From positions 1 through 64,000 of the forward strand of contig JBCBGC010000017.1 of assembly GCA_038527215.1 (NCBI GenBank): a stretch of DNA of 64,000 nt. The letters run 5' to 3'. This document shows positions 7,584-15,962 of the stretch, one piece after another. Under the pieces are notes generated by a model. It was not told the origin of the DNA and made no database searches. It saw only the letters and a program-made list of their open reading frames with translations. Position 1 is the stretch's first letter. Each line of letters opens with the position of its first letter. The stretch is from JAWPMV01 sp038527215 (lineage in GTDB: Bacteria > Bacteroidota > Bacteroidia > J057). Both the position numbers and the translations under genes were made by a program.

Positions 7584-8582
7584 ATGTCAAATACGCATCT
7601 TCATAATGAAAATTGGGACCTTAAGCAGGATTGGACCCATTATACCTTCCGGAAAGAGGAGTTTCCCGTCTGTCAGCTCTATTTCGTCGATAAGCGTACG
7701 GGAGATGAATTTACCACCGAAGCCCAAGACGCCCTGGTTCTCAAGCAGGCCCATAATTTATACCGCAGCAAGTACCACATTCCCTTTCCAGTGGAGATCA
7801 AGGCTATTCGGGAAAAATATGGACTTTCTGCCCTCAAAATGGCCGAAGTATTAGACTTTGGGGTCAATAGCTACCGGCAGTACGAACAAGGGGAAATCCC
7901 TTCCCTGGCCAATGCCAAACTCATCCGTCTGGCCGGGGAGCCTTCTCAGTTCTTGCGTTTTCTGGAGGAAAAGAAAGATCGCTTTAGCCCCAAAGCCTAT
8001 GAGCAAACCCTGGAAAAGATCCGGCTCCTGCAACACCCTGACAAACTGGAACCTGTGGTTGACTACATCTGGAACTTCCATACGGAAGCCAATGAATTCA
8101 CAGGGTTTGTCAAACCACAGTTGAAGAAAGTGGCTCACTATGTGATGTTCTTCGCGGAGAAAGCTAAACCGATGAAAACCAGGCTCAATAAGCTGCTTTT
8201 CTTCGGAGATTTTCTGCACTTCCGTCAGACCGGTTTTGCCATTTCAGGCTGTAACTATCGGGCGATTCCCTATGGTCCGGTGCCCTCTCATTTCCATGAG
8301 TTATTTGGTCTGTTGGAAGATCAGGGGTTTATCCGCATCGAATCTGAAATGTCCGAGAATGGAAACCTGGGAGAAAGATTCCGCGCCAATCAGGCATTTG
8401 ACGCCAGCCTTTTTTCCGAAGAAGAACTGGCCCACATGGAGAAAGTCGTAGAAGCCTTTGCTGAAGTGCGCACCAAAGATTTGATAGAATTGAGCCATGC
8501 CGAAAAAGGCTGGCAGGAAAACCATGCAGAACGCTCTTTAATCAATTACCAAAACTATGCTTTTCACCTGCAGTCGCTTTGA
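7584..8582 (+). CDS. HTH-Panacea antitoxin
   Basis: 332 residues from ATG 7584. Residues about 68-112 form an XRE-type HTH of MqsA kind (IREKYGLSALKMAEVLDFG, then YRQYEQGEIPS). The C-terminal part (about 150-330) resembles the Panacea/SocA-like domain (formerly DUF4065): KTRLNKLLFFGDFLHF, YRAIPYGPVPSHFHELF, LSHAEKGWQEN. Panacea is a known promiscuous antitoxin domain that neutralises many unrelated toxins. The N-terminal part has a single Cys (C30) and lacks the CxxC zinc finger of classical MqsA. It would neutralise the toxin encoded just upstream and probably repress the operon through its HTH. A strong terminator follows at 8709-8740. Confidence 0.8.
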   Translation: MSNTHLHNENWDLKQDWTHYTFRKEEFPVCQLYFVDKRTGDEFTTEAQDALVLKQAHNLYRSKYHIPFPVEIKAIREKYGLSALKMAEVLDFGVNSYRQYEQGEIPSLANAKLIRLAGEPSQFLRFLEEKKDRFSPKAYEQTLEKIRLLQHPDKLEPVVDYIWNFHTEANEFTGFVKPQLKKVAHYVMFFAEKAKPMKTRLNKLLFFGDFLHFRQTGFAISGCNYRAIPYGPVPSHFHELFGLLEDQGFIRIESEMSENGNLGERFRANQAFDASLFSEEELAHMEKVVEAFAEVRTKDLIELSHAEKGWQENHAERSLINYQNYAFHLQSL

Positions 8583-8708
8583 AAAGCTACACCCCTCAAT
8601 TTTTTCTAAGCGCTAGATATGATGTTGATCTGTAGGTGGATATCTGATCAGCGCCCAACAGCACAACCAGGAAAAATTAGTCTGATTAAGTATTCATGCG
8701 TTTGTCTG

Positions 8709-8740
8709 GCCGGAAGGATCGCCACCTTCCGGCTTTTTTT
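8709..8740 (+). terminator. Intrinsic terminator of the toxin-antitoxin operon
   Basis: GCCGGAAGG (8709-8717) pairs with CCTTCCGGC (8725-8733), followed by seven T (8734-8740). It follows the antitoxin stop by about 125 bp, and its T-run overlaps the last codons of the convergent gene ending at 8739. Confidence 0.85.
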
Positions 8741-9443
8741 ATCCGAAAAAATCTTCTTCTCTGACGGAAGGCCCCAACCGTAATTCTCCCTGTTCCACAA
8801 ACTCCTGGGTGCGCATCAGTTCCTCGTGGGTAGGAATCTTGATGTCCTTGGGAACCTTGACTAATCGAGGGTCTTTTTTCTCAAAGGGCGGTGGTACCTG
8901 AGATTGGAATAAAAGCCCCCAAAGCTGAGCAGAGCAGCTATACAAAATTCGCTCCGGCTCAAAATCTTCTTCCCAATCCGTCAGCCGCTCGTTGATTTCC
9001 TCAAAAAAACGCACCGTATTAGCCAGGCGAATTCGAGAGCCTGCTTTGGATTTACCGCGGGTATTCAGGTAGCTGATTTGCGACTTGCCCTGACCATGGC
9101 GCTTCATATACTTTTTGAAGGCTTTATGACGAATCACCTCCCCTTCTTCAAAATAGCCCATGGCCGCAGCCCCTGCCTGAAACAACACCATCACATAGGA
9201 AGGAATTTCCTCCTCAAGCGCCTCCACATACGCTGCCCAGGCAGAGACTTCCTCTGGCAAGACAGGCATGGGTAAAGGCAAGCGAAATTCCCAGATTTTT
9301 TGCCCTTGCTCATCAGCACCCCACAAGCAATGACGCTTTATTTCGGTCCAAATGCGACCCGGAGGCGGTGTGTCCTCCCAGCCTCTTAGTAAGGCCAGGC
9401 TTTCTTCATAGCTCAGTTTCTGCGCGCGCCAGGATGCATCCAT
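8739..9443 (-). CDS. VLRF1-like (Vms1/eRF1-fold) putative peptidyl-tRNA hydrolase
   Basis: 234 residues from ATG 9443; a TTG six bases upstream is the less likely start. The core (residues about 100-155) has GQGKSQ at 117-122, then KAGSRIRL and FFEEINERL. This resembles the bacterial VLRF1 domain, related to yeast Vms1 and human ANKZF1, in which a GxxQ-type loop comparable to the eRF1 GGQ loop cleaves peptidyl-tRNA on stalled ribosomes. No signal peptide or membrane segment is present, so it should be cytoplasmic. It is the last gene of an apparent operon with two membrane proteins (spacings 15 and 4 bp). The family assignment is by motif recall and the ribosome-rescue role is inferred from it; a structural comparison would settle both. 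Confidence 0.6.
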   Translation of the reverse strand: MDASWRAQKLSYEESLALLRGWEDTPPPGRIWTEIKRHCLWGADEQGQKIWEFRLPLPMPVLPEEVSAWAAYVEALEEEIPSYVMVLFQAGAAAMGYFEEGEVIRHKAFKKYMKRHGQGKSQISYLNTRGKSKAGSRIRLANTVRFFEEINERLTDWEEDFEPERILYSCSAQLWGLLFQSQVPPPFEKKDPRLVKVPKDIKIPTHEELMRTQEFVEQGELRLGPSVREEDFFG

Positions 9444-9458
9444 GCCCAAAGATACGGT

Positions 9459-9938
9459 TTAGGCAGCTTCCTGTTGACCGATTTTCTTGCTTTGATAGCG
9501 GTGAATCATATAGGTGTAGGACAAAAACACAGCATAGGCATTGGCCAGGATAGCTACGCCAAAGAGCCATGCCATAGGAGGAATATTCTCGACACGCGTT
9601 TCTGTTAGGATCGCAAAAAAAGTAAGCAGCAAGCAAACCAGCATGATCAGCGTGTACATGGGCATCCAGCGCGTCCGGAACTTTCCCAGAGATTCCCGCC
9701 CGATCCAAAGCTTATCTGCATAGGTCATCCAGCTTAGAAAGATCAAAGAATGCAGAGTCGCGACGATGAAAGAGATCACCGAGCCGAAAACCAGAATATA
9801 ATCTCCCATCATGCTCCGCCAGGTCTCTCCGATCCCCAAGAGCAGCATGGTAAGCAAAACGGGCCCAAACCAACAACAAGCAAAGGCACTGAGCAGTACC
9901 CGGACAAACACCTGTCCGAAAGGAATACGAGGAGACAT
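9459..9938 (-). CDS. Small four-helix membrane protein, unknown function
   Basis: 159 residues from ATG 9938. Four hydrophobic segments are visible: about 10-38 (VRVLLSAFACCWFGPVLLTMLLL), 47-72, 92-110 and 121-145. The C-terminus is short and charged. It starts 4 bp after the stop of the upstream DUF4153-like gene and ends 15 bp before the VLRF1-like gene, so the three are probably cotranscribed. I do not recognise the family. Confidence 0.75.
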   Translation of the reverse strand: MSPRIPFGQVFVRVLLSAFACCWFGPVLLTMLLLGIGETWRSMMGDYILVFGSVISFIVATLHSLIFLSWMTYADKLWIGRESLGKFRTRWMPMYTLIMLVCLLLTFFAILTETRVENIPPMAWLFGVAILANAYAVFLSYTYMIHRYQSKKIGQQEAA

Positions 9939-9942
9939 AGGT

Positions 9943-11457
9943 CTAAGGATTGAGGTGTTGAGAGGTTTGCGTCTGAGCGCTTAAACGTGCTTTTACGGCG
10001 GTGTAGCTTTGATGATCGGCCCAGTTCCAGCTCAACCAGCTTTTTTCTTCCCAGCTATCTGCAAAGCCATTTAGTCGGGATTGGAAATAGTTGGCATAAC
10101 CCGTGGAGGATTGATCCTTCAGCAGGAGTGCCTCTTCATGGGTTAGGTAGAGAGCCAGGGTTTTGTCAGAAAGGGAGAGCAAAAAATCCCGATCAATCAT
10201 TTCCGTTTTTTCAAAATGGTCCAGGTTGTATTGAGCAATAAAAGGATCCCAGTTGACCAGGCACATCAGCATCATCATGCCATATAAGGCCCAGCCGTTG
10301 GCGCGGAAGAGATAATAGGTACTGAGACGGTCCCGAATTTTGAGAAAAAGGGTAAAGAGGCCAAAGAGGGTCAACAGCAAGAAAAAGACCACCCCAATGC
10401 GTTTATAGGCCAGACCGTTGGCGGCGATATAGTGATAGTTCCTCACCCCTACCCCGAGCACTAGTAAAGCGTTTTGCAAAATCCAGGCATAGCTCAGGAA
10501 GCGTAAGGGTCGATTTTTTCGGTAAAAATTCAGGTTGCCCCGGAAAAAGTGGAGCATGATGCCCATGGCCAACAGCACCGAAAGGATCAGCAAATAGGTC
10601 CCCTCATGCACAAACTGCTTTAATTCCGGTCCAGAGAAATTCCCAAAATCCCCCCAGATATACTGCACGTCCAGCACATTATTGACCAGCAACAATAGAT
10701 TCACACTGGCCAACAGGACCACGGCCATGCGATACTCTCCTTTCAGGGCCAGGAAGGGAAAGTTAAATCCCCAGGCCTTACGCTTGCGGACCATTTCATC
10801 TTGTTTGCTACCGGCTTTTTTCTGTAAACCTTCATGATAGCGGTGGAAAATCAGCCCGCCAACCAGGAAAAAGCCAAGCAGAAAAAATCCGATCCTGCCC
10901 CAGGAAAAATCCTTCCACCAACCATTGAGCCAGGCTACGATAGACTCCGTGGCTTCAGCAAAGGCTGGGTTAGCCCCATAAAAAATGGCAAAGAAAATAC
11001 CTAGCACCAGGATAGGGACCAGACTCACCTTTAGATAGGGAAGCACCCGACGCAACTGATGATTGGCCTGACTCATCCTTCCCAACTCTTTTCCGAGAGA
11101 ATTACCCAGCCCTAAAAACTGCTGCCCACTTTGCCCCACGGCATATAACAGGCTTCGAAATTGAGGCGCATGGACAAAACCGGCCCAAGCAAGCAGAGAA
11201 CATAAGTGAATGACTTTGGCGGTGGTGGAATTAAAGGCCACGACCATGGCAGCACTCAGCACGGTCCCCAGGGTCGTCCAGACCACCGCCTGACTTTTCC
11301 AGGCTTGGGGTTGCAGATATAAAAGGGTGCCCATGAGCAGGCCGGAAAACAAGAATAGATTGAGCCCAAGGCTTTCATTCCAGAAAACAACATTGAAGGT
11401 CAAGGCAAGGGCTAAGGTCAGGGGGAGACGAAAGGTGGTTCGGTCGAAAGATTGCAT
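9943..11457 (-). CDS. DUF4153/DUF4173-like polytopic membrane protein
   Basis: 504 residues from ATG 11457, with about ten to twelve hydrophobic segments. The segment NGLAYKRIGVVFFLLLTLFGL is typical of DUF4153/DUF4173 proteins, in which a 'TYKRIG' stretch opens a late helix. The C-terminal 100 residues are soluble (LDHFEKTEMIDRDFLLSLSDKT...) and include an HEEALLLKD stretch. Function unknown in the family. First gene of the three-gene unit ending with the VLRF1-like gene. Confidence 0.75.
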   Translation of the reverse strand: MQSFDRTTFRLPLTLALALTFNVVFWNESLGLNLFLFSGLLMGTLLYLQPQAWKSQAVVWTTLGTVLSAAMVVAFNSTTAKVIHLCSLLAWAGFVHAPQFRSLLYAVGQSGQQFLGLGNSLGKELGRMSQANHQLRRVLPYLKVSLVPILVLGIFFAIFYGANPAFAEATESIVAWLNGWWKDFSWGRIGFFLLGFFLVGGLIFHRYHEGLQKKAGSKQDEMVRKRKAWGFNFPFLALKGEYRMAVVLLASVNLLLLVNNVLDVQYIWGDFGNFSGPELKQFVHEGTYLLILSVLLAMGIMLHFFRGNLNFYRKNRPLRFLSYAWILQNALLVLGVGVRNYHYIAANGLAYKRIGVVFFLLLTLFGLFTLFLKIRDRLSTYYLFRANGWALYGMMMLMCLVNWDPFIAQYNLDHFEKTEMIDRDFLLSLSDKTLALYLTHEEALLLKDQSSTGYANYFQSRLNGFADSWEEKSWLSWNWADHQSYTAVKARLSAQTQTSQHLNP

Positions 11458-11516
11458 AGTGGTTATTTTAGCAAAGCACTTTGAAATACAAAGTTACTCA
11501 ATAACCGACTATACGC

Positions 11517-11566
11517 GCAAGGGCTGACAGGGTTTCAAATCCTGCCAGCCCTTGCTGATTTTTTTT
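11517..11566 (+). terminator. Long hairpin followed by a T-run
   Basis: GCAAGGGCTG (11517-11526) pairs with CAGCCCTTGC (11546-11555), with an inner CAGG/CCTG pair; eight T follow at 11559-11566. In shape it is an intrinsic terminator for plus-strand transcription, yet both flanking genes are on the minus strand. In the minus direction it is a hairpin without a U-run between nuoM and the DUF4153 operon. It may stop antisense transcription or be a repeat-type palindrome. Confidence 0.55.
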
Positions 11567-11575
11567 GCCGTTTAT

Positions 11576-13225
11576 TTAGGGACGATATAACATGACCGTG
11601 GCTTCTTCTTCTGCCTCTTCGGTTTCCACTTCCGCGGAGGGATAGTTTTCAGCCGCTTTTACCTGTTCAATGATCACTTTCGAGCCTTTGGAAATAGGCC
11701 CCAGGAAAGGTTTGGCATAAATCCCCATTACGAACATGAGGATGACCAAAGGAACCATCACTGCAACTTCGCGATTGGAGAGGTCCTGTAGGTTACGGTT
11801 TTCATCTTTATCCAGTTTACCAAACATCACCCGACGGAACATCCAAAGGAGGTAAACAGCCGCAATCACTACGCCGGTAGCCGCTAGTATCGCGAAAATA
11901 CTGGAGATGACCGTGGAGTCGAAAGAGCCAAGCAGGATGATAAATTCCCCCACGAAGCCATTTAATCCAGGCAAGCCCACGGAAGCCATCACGGTGATCA
12001 GGAAGAGCAAAGCAAAGCGCGGCATGGAGGTAGCAATGCCCTGAAAGTCTTTGATTTCCCGGGTATGGCGTCGGTTGTAAATCATGCCCACCATCAGGAA
12101 GAGGGCTCCGGTAGCGATACCGTGGTTGACCATCTGAATGACGGCTCCACTCATGGCATCCTCCGTCATGGCAAAGGTTCCCAGAACGATAAACCCCAGG
12201 TGAGAGACAGAAGAATATGCGACCAGCTTTTTGATGTCAGTTTGTACCATGGCAGCCATGGCCCCATAGATCACCCCAATCACCGCCAGAATCGCGATAT
12301 AAGGAGCAAAGTCAATAGAGGCATGTGGGAAGAGTGGTAGACAAAAACGGACCAGGCCGTAGCTCCCCATTTTCAGCAGAACGCCGGCCAGTATGACGGA
12401 GCCCGCGGTAGGGGCCTGCACGTGGGCATCGGGGAGCCAGGTATGCAGGGGAAATAAAGGAACCTTCACTGCAAAACTCAAGGCAAATGCTGCGAATAGC
12501 CAGGCTTCAGCCGTGAGGCTGATGTCCATGTATTTCAGGATCAGTGAATAATCTGTGGTAAAGATCACCCCTTCCAAATCAGGACGACTGTCCAGCAGGA
12601 TCGGATCGGTCAGGTCTATATGGGACCCCAGGTAAATAATGGCCACCAGCATAAGAAGGGAGCCAACCAGGGTGTAGAGGAAAAACTTAAGGGAAGCGTA
12701 GACCCTATCCTTGCCCCCCCATATCCCAATGATAAAATACATGGGGATGAGCACCATCTCGAAGAACACATAAAACAAGAGCAGATCCAGCGCGACAAAG
12801 AAGCCTAAAACCCCTACTTCCAGCAACAGGATCAAGGCAAAGAAGGCGCGAGGGTGCTTATCTACATCCCAGGAGAAGTATATCGAGATAGGAAAAATCA
12901 AGGTTGTGAGGAGGATCAGAAAAATGGAAATCCCATCCACTGCCATGGTGAAATTGATGTCCAGGTTACCTTCCGTGAGCCAGTTTACATCGAGAAAAAA
13001 GACAAATCCTTCGGGGTCGTCGTAAAATAATCCCTGCGCAGATCGATCCACAAATTCCACCATCATGATGATGGACAGGACAAAAGGAATCAGGGAAATA
13101 CCAAAGGCGGTCAGTTTGATCAGACGTTTATTCTCTTTATCAAGAAAGGCGAGAATAAGAGATCCTAAAAGTGGGGAAAATACCAAGATTGGTAGGAGGA
13201 TCTCGGACAAAGAAGTAGCAGTCAC
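11576..13225 (-). CDS. nuoM: NADH-quinone oxidoreductase subunit M
   Basis: 549 residues. The start is GTG 13225: the nearest in-frame stop upstream (TAA) leaves no ATG, and the N-terminus aligns with the family only from here. NuoM is an antiporter-like proton-pumping subunit in the membrane arm of complex I. Visible hallmarks are the helix-5 glutamate (FFEMVLIPMYF, about E156), the following lysine region (ASLKFFLYTL), and VPLFPLHTWLPDAHVQAPT with AGVLLKMGSYG. About fourteen membrane segments are present. The acidic C-terminal tail (AEVETEEAEEEATVMLYRP) extends it slightly beyond the usual 500 residues. Neither nuoL nor nuoN adjoins it, which is unusual; nuoI is also alone, at 42.6 kb. Confidence 0.95.
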   Translation of the reverse strand: MTATSLSEILLPILVFSPLLGSLILAFLDKENKRLIKLTAFGISLIPFVLSIIMMVEFVDRSAQGLFYDDPEGFVFFLDVNWLTEGNLDINFTMAVDGISIFLILLTTLIFPISIYFSWDVDKHPRAFFALILLLEVGVLGFFVALDLLLFYVFFEMVLIPMYFIIGIWGGKDRVYASLKFFLYTLVGSLLMLVAIIYLGSHIDLTDPILLDSRPDLEGVIFTTDYSLILKYMDISLTAEAWLFAAFALSFAVKVPLFPLHTWLPDAHVQAPTAGSVILAGVLLKMGSYGLVRFCLPLFPHASIDFAPYIAILAVIGVIYGAMAAMVQTDIKKLVAYSSVSHLGFIVLGTFAMTEDAMSGAVIQMVNHGIATGALFLMVGMIYNRRHTREIKDFQGIATSMPRFALLFLITVMASVGLPGLNGFVGEFIILLGSFDSTVISSIFAILAATGVVIAAVYLLWMFRRVMFGKLDKDENRNLQDLSNREVAVMVPLVILMFVMGIYAKPFLGPISKGSKVIIEQVKAAENYPSAEVETEEAEEEATVMLYRP

Positions 13226-13329
13226 GTTTCGGCAGATTTGAAGTTAAATCACGAACACTTGTTAAGTCTATGGAATATAGAGACTTTTTGATTGATAACC
13301 AATTTGCGGAAATTCCCTTTTACCGGCCT

Positions 13330-14661
13330 TTACATCCCTGCAAAGTCTTTTACAGCCTGTATATAAGCCATGGCTACCGCCTCTACCCGGGAGGATACTT
13401 TGTGCCCTCTTACTTCCATATCGCGCTGGTATAACATCTCACTCTCATACCGATTCTCCTGGCAGAGGCTCTCCCCGTAACAAAGGGGGCTGCGGATGAG
13501 ACGGGTCAAGCTCAGGTTGCGGGCGTAAACCCCCGGATGATCTGCTGCGATGCACGCCCTTTCCAGGTAAGGCAGTCCCTCAGCAGCGGTCACCGCAGGC
13601 ACCCCCGTAAAGTCAATGGACGCCTGCACAAACTGATCTGAGAGCGTAAGCGAGTTAACCAGGTCATTTCCGAAGTACAGACGGGCAAAATTCAAGCGAT
13701 CTATCGGTTTGTTCAACTCTCCTTCCATAAAAGAACCGGGCACAAAGGCCATACAGTAATTCGCCTCGGTCTGCGGGAAATACCCCTCCTCATCCCGATT
13801 GTGCCAGTTAGGTTCGTGGATGTTAAAATGGATCATCAGGTTGAGGTCGGGCTGATAGGCATTTATTTTTTCCGCCCGAGCCTTCAGATCCAGGCGGTTG
13901 TAATGTCGACTGTAAATGATGTCGTCCTCTGCCTGGGTCCGCCACCATTGCGCATCCTCCGCCTTCATCTCTTCCCGCGCTACCATCTCCTGCAGATGCC
14001 TTTCCCAATGCGCTTCTTTCCAACTGAAAAAATCTATTCCCAGGGCACCGGTATGGGCCGTTTCGCGCGTCATCATCACCTCCGCGCCCAAGGCCTCCAA
14101 CTCATCCCGGATCAGCCAGGCCGTGGCCAGAGTCAACTCCGCCTCATAAAAACGAATGGTATCCTGCCCTTCCTCCGTAGGCAGAATCTTCACATACTTG
14201 CCTTCCAGTTCTGCCATGGCTTGATTGCCGGCTACATGGCCCGGATCAATCGCAACCCGCAAACCCTGCAAGGGAAGCCTAGCACTGCTATCCCTTTCAA
14301 AAGGAGACCTGGCCTCCGGGAGGATCGGAAAGTCTGCCTCGGTCCAAAGCGTATCCCCTTTTCGCTCGTAAAGCGCGACCAGGCTGTCATCCGAGAGATA
14401 AGCAAAACACCGCTCCCACATGGGCCACTCGGATCGGTACATGGCAAAAGCAGAACGTTCTTCTTCTGGTTGGGCAAAAAAACGAATCACAGAATCTTCA
14501 GCAGAAAATTCCCCCCGCAGTTGTGGGTCCTTAATCAAGTAGGACAACATGGCGGGCGTACCGGCGGTGAGTATCTGTTCAGAAGCGGGAGAGCGCTCTG
14601 TGCCACAGGTGAGACAAATCAAAAGAATGGGTAAACCCATGAGGTATCTGGATCTGGACAT
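13330..14661 (-). CDS. N-acetylmuramoyl-L-alanine amidase-like protein (Amidase_3)
   Basis: 443 residues from ATG 14661. The N-terminus (MSRSRYLMGLPILLICLTCGTER) is a signal sequence, possibly a lipoprotein one, though the lipobox is poor. The catalytic domain starts near 133: LRVAIDPGH (zinc H142), an acidic ligand in FYEAELTLATAWLIRDELE, VMMTRET, and LMIHFNIHEPN with the later zinc histidine. The order matches Amidase_3 enzymes, which cleave the amide bond between muramic acid and the stem peptide. A long insertion between the strands (about 205-290) and a 130-residue N-terminal extension make it larger than typical AmiC. It stands alone between nuoM and a lipoprotein gene. Confidence 0.8.
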   Translation of the reverse strand: MSRSRYLMGLPILLICLTCGTERSPASEQILTAGTPAMLSYLIKDPQLRGEFSAEDSVIRFFAQPEEERSAFAMYRSEWPMWERCFAYLSDDSLVALYERKGDTLWTEADFPILPEARSPFERDSSARLPLQGLRVAIDPGHVAGNQAMAELEGKYVKILPTEEGQDTIRFYEAELTLATAWLIRDELEALGAEVMMTRETAHTGALGIDFFSWKEAHWERHLQEMVAREEMKAEDAQWWRTQAEDDIIYSRHYNRLDLKARAEKINAYQPDLNLMIHFNIHEPNWHNRDEEGYFPQTEANYCMAFVPGSFMEGELNKPIDRLNFARLYFGNDLVNSLTLSDQFVQASIDFTGVPAVTAAEGLPYLERACIAADHPGVYARNLSLTRLIRSPLCYGESLCQENRYESEMLYQRDMEVRGHKVSSRVEAVAMAYIQAVKDFAGM

Positions 14662-14703
14662 ATCAAGTAGCGGTTAGACAAAATGTCTGGGGTACCTACA
14701 AAG

Positions 14704-14731
14704 AAAGGGAATCTTCAAGAAGATTCCCTTC
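14704..14731 (-). terminator. Hairpin after the lipoprotein gene
   Basis: AAGGGAATCTTC (14705-14716) and GAAGATTCCCTT (14719-14730) are exact complements with almost no loop. In the minus direction TTTCTTTG follows. It fits a terminator for the gene ending at 14754, although the U-run is interrupted. Confidence 0.55.
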
Positions 14732-14753
14732 AACGGATAAGAAACTACTACTA

Positions 14754-15179
14754 CTACTGTTTCGTTAGGTCCAGGTATTGCACTATGGTTACCTTGGTTT
14801 GGTTCCTGATAACAAAGTGCTCCTGGCGCCAGGATTGTGTTTGTTTGGAGGCCTCAAGGACCTCAAATTCTTCGGAGAAGGTTTCGCCAAGAATGCTGAT
14901 CGTGCTCTGGGAAGCATGATTAAACCAGCGAAACGCTTCAGTTTCTCCATCCGCGAACGTTAAGGTACCAGTACCATCGGCAGCGAATTGTAGATTTGAG
15001 AGTTGGGACTGAGTGTAGCTATCGGTCAGTTCTTCTTCCACATATTCCTCAATCCTCGCTTCTGATGCCTTCCAGGAGGCATCCTTCCGTACTAGCAGAT
15101 CGCCCGGTGTCGGTTGACATGCTACCATAGAGATGATACTAAGCAGGGTAAGCACGGGCACAAGAAACTTCTGCATCAT
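14754..15179 (-). CDS. Small lipoprotein of unknown function
   Basis: 141 residues from ATG 15179 (a second ATG follows directly). The signal peptide MMQKFLVPVLTLLSIISMVAC has a good lipobox, MVAC, so the mature protein should start at C21 and be lipid-anchored. The rest is soluble and beta-rich (LQFAADGTGTLTFADGE, FRWFNHASQSTISILGE, WRQEHFVIRNQTKVTIVQYL), recalling the lipocalin-like small lipoproteins of Bacteroidota. No specific family was recognised. Single gene with its own 3' hairpin. Confidence 0.75.
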   Translation of the reverse strand: MMQKFLVPVLTLLSIISMVACQPTPGDLLVRKDASWKASEARIEEYVEEELTDSYTQSQLSNLQFAADGTGTLTFADGETEAFRWFNHASQSTISILGETFSEEFEVLEASKQTQSWRQEHFVIRNQTKVTIVQYLDLTKQ

Positions 15180-15452
15180 AAATCAATCAACCCATTCTTT
15201 CCACTGGCAAACTAGAGAGGAATGCTCAGAATATCAGCACAAAAAGTCATCGGTTCTAAGCTGATTTATGGCCAAAAAACAGGGGAAACCCAGAGGAATG
15301 CAGACAGTACCCATGCGCACCTACCCCCAGTTTTCCAGGTTTGGAAAGGGAAAAACCTCCTTCTAAAGGTTTAATCAGGGAAGCGAGGGGAAATTATATT
15401 ATTTCCTACTCTCGAAAAATTCGAGCACTTTATGCAAAAATATTACACTATG
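15180..15452. other. Intergenic, no supported gene
   Basis: About 270 bp that should hold the lipoprotein promoter (reading left) and the 3' region of the AhpD-like gene. A palindrome, CTCGAA-AAA-TTCGAG, lies at 15411-15425, without a U-run. Nothing else is recognisable. Confidence 0.4.
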
Positions 15453-15812
15453 CTACTCATTCTCCTGGGTGTTTTTCTGGGCTAATTCATCCAAAAAAGC
15501 AAAGGCTCTTCGCAAATGTGGGATCACGATGGTTCCCCCTACCACCAGCCCCACCTCAAAGACCTCAATGAGCTCAGCCTCACTCGCTCCGGCGGCTACA
15601 GCAGCATCCAGATGATAACGTACGCAGTCATCACACCGCAAAACCAGCGAGGCAGAAAGACCGAGCAGTTCTTTTGTTTTTGCATCCAGGGCTCCTGCCT
15701 CATAGGTTCGGCTATCCAGGTTGTAGATGCGCTTAAAAATTTTCGAATCGGACGCGAGAATCCGGGCATTCATCTTTTCCCGGAAAGCGTGAAAATCGGC
15801 TACATTGCTCAT
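15453..15812 (-). CDS. Carboxymuconolactone decarboxylase (AhpD-like) family protein
   Basis: 119 residues from ATG 15812, a normal length for the family. The core helix pair carries the redox motif CDDC followed by VRYHLDAAVAAGAS, the CxxC-xxH arrangement of AhpD-like alkylhydroperoxidases. It is followed by EAELIEVFEVGLVVGGTIVIPHLRRAF. Such proteins use the CxxC pair in peroxide or thiol chemistry, usually as a trimer or hexamer in the cytoplasm. It is transcribed divergently from pgk, 150 bp away. The physiological substrate cannot be inferred. Confidence 0.9.
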   Translation of the reverse strand: MSNVADFHAFREKMNARILASDSKIFKRIYNLDSRTYEAGALDAKTKELLGLSASLVLRCDDCVRYHLDAAVAAGASEAELIEVFEVGLVVGGTIVIPHLRRAFAFLDELAQKNTQENE

Positions 15813-15962
15813 GGTAACATATTCAAAGTTATCTGGCGCAAAAGGTAGGTTTTTCTCTCTGAAGAAAGGCGGAAACTTCTAATTCTTTCTGAAAAAAATC
15901 CCGAAGCTTACGCGGAATCACAATTTCTATTATTTTCGCTCCAGCTAACACAAGCAATCTAT

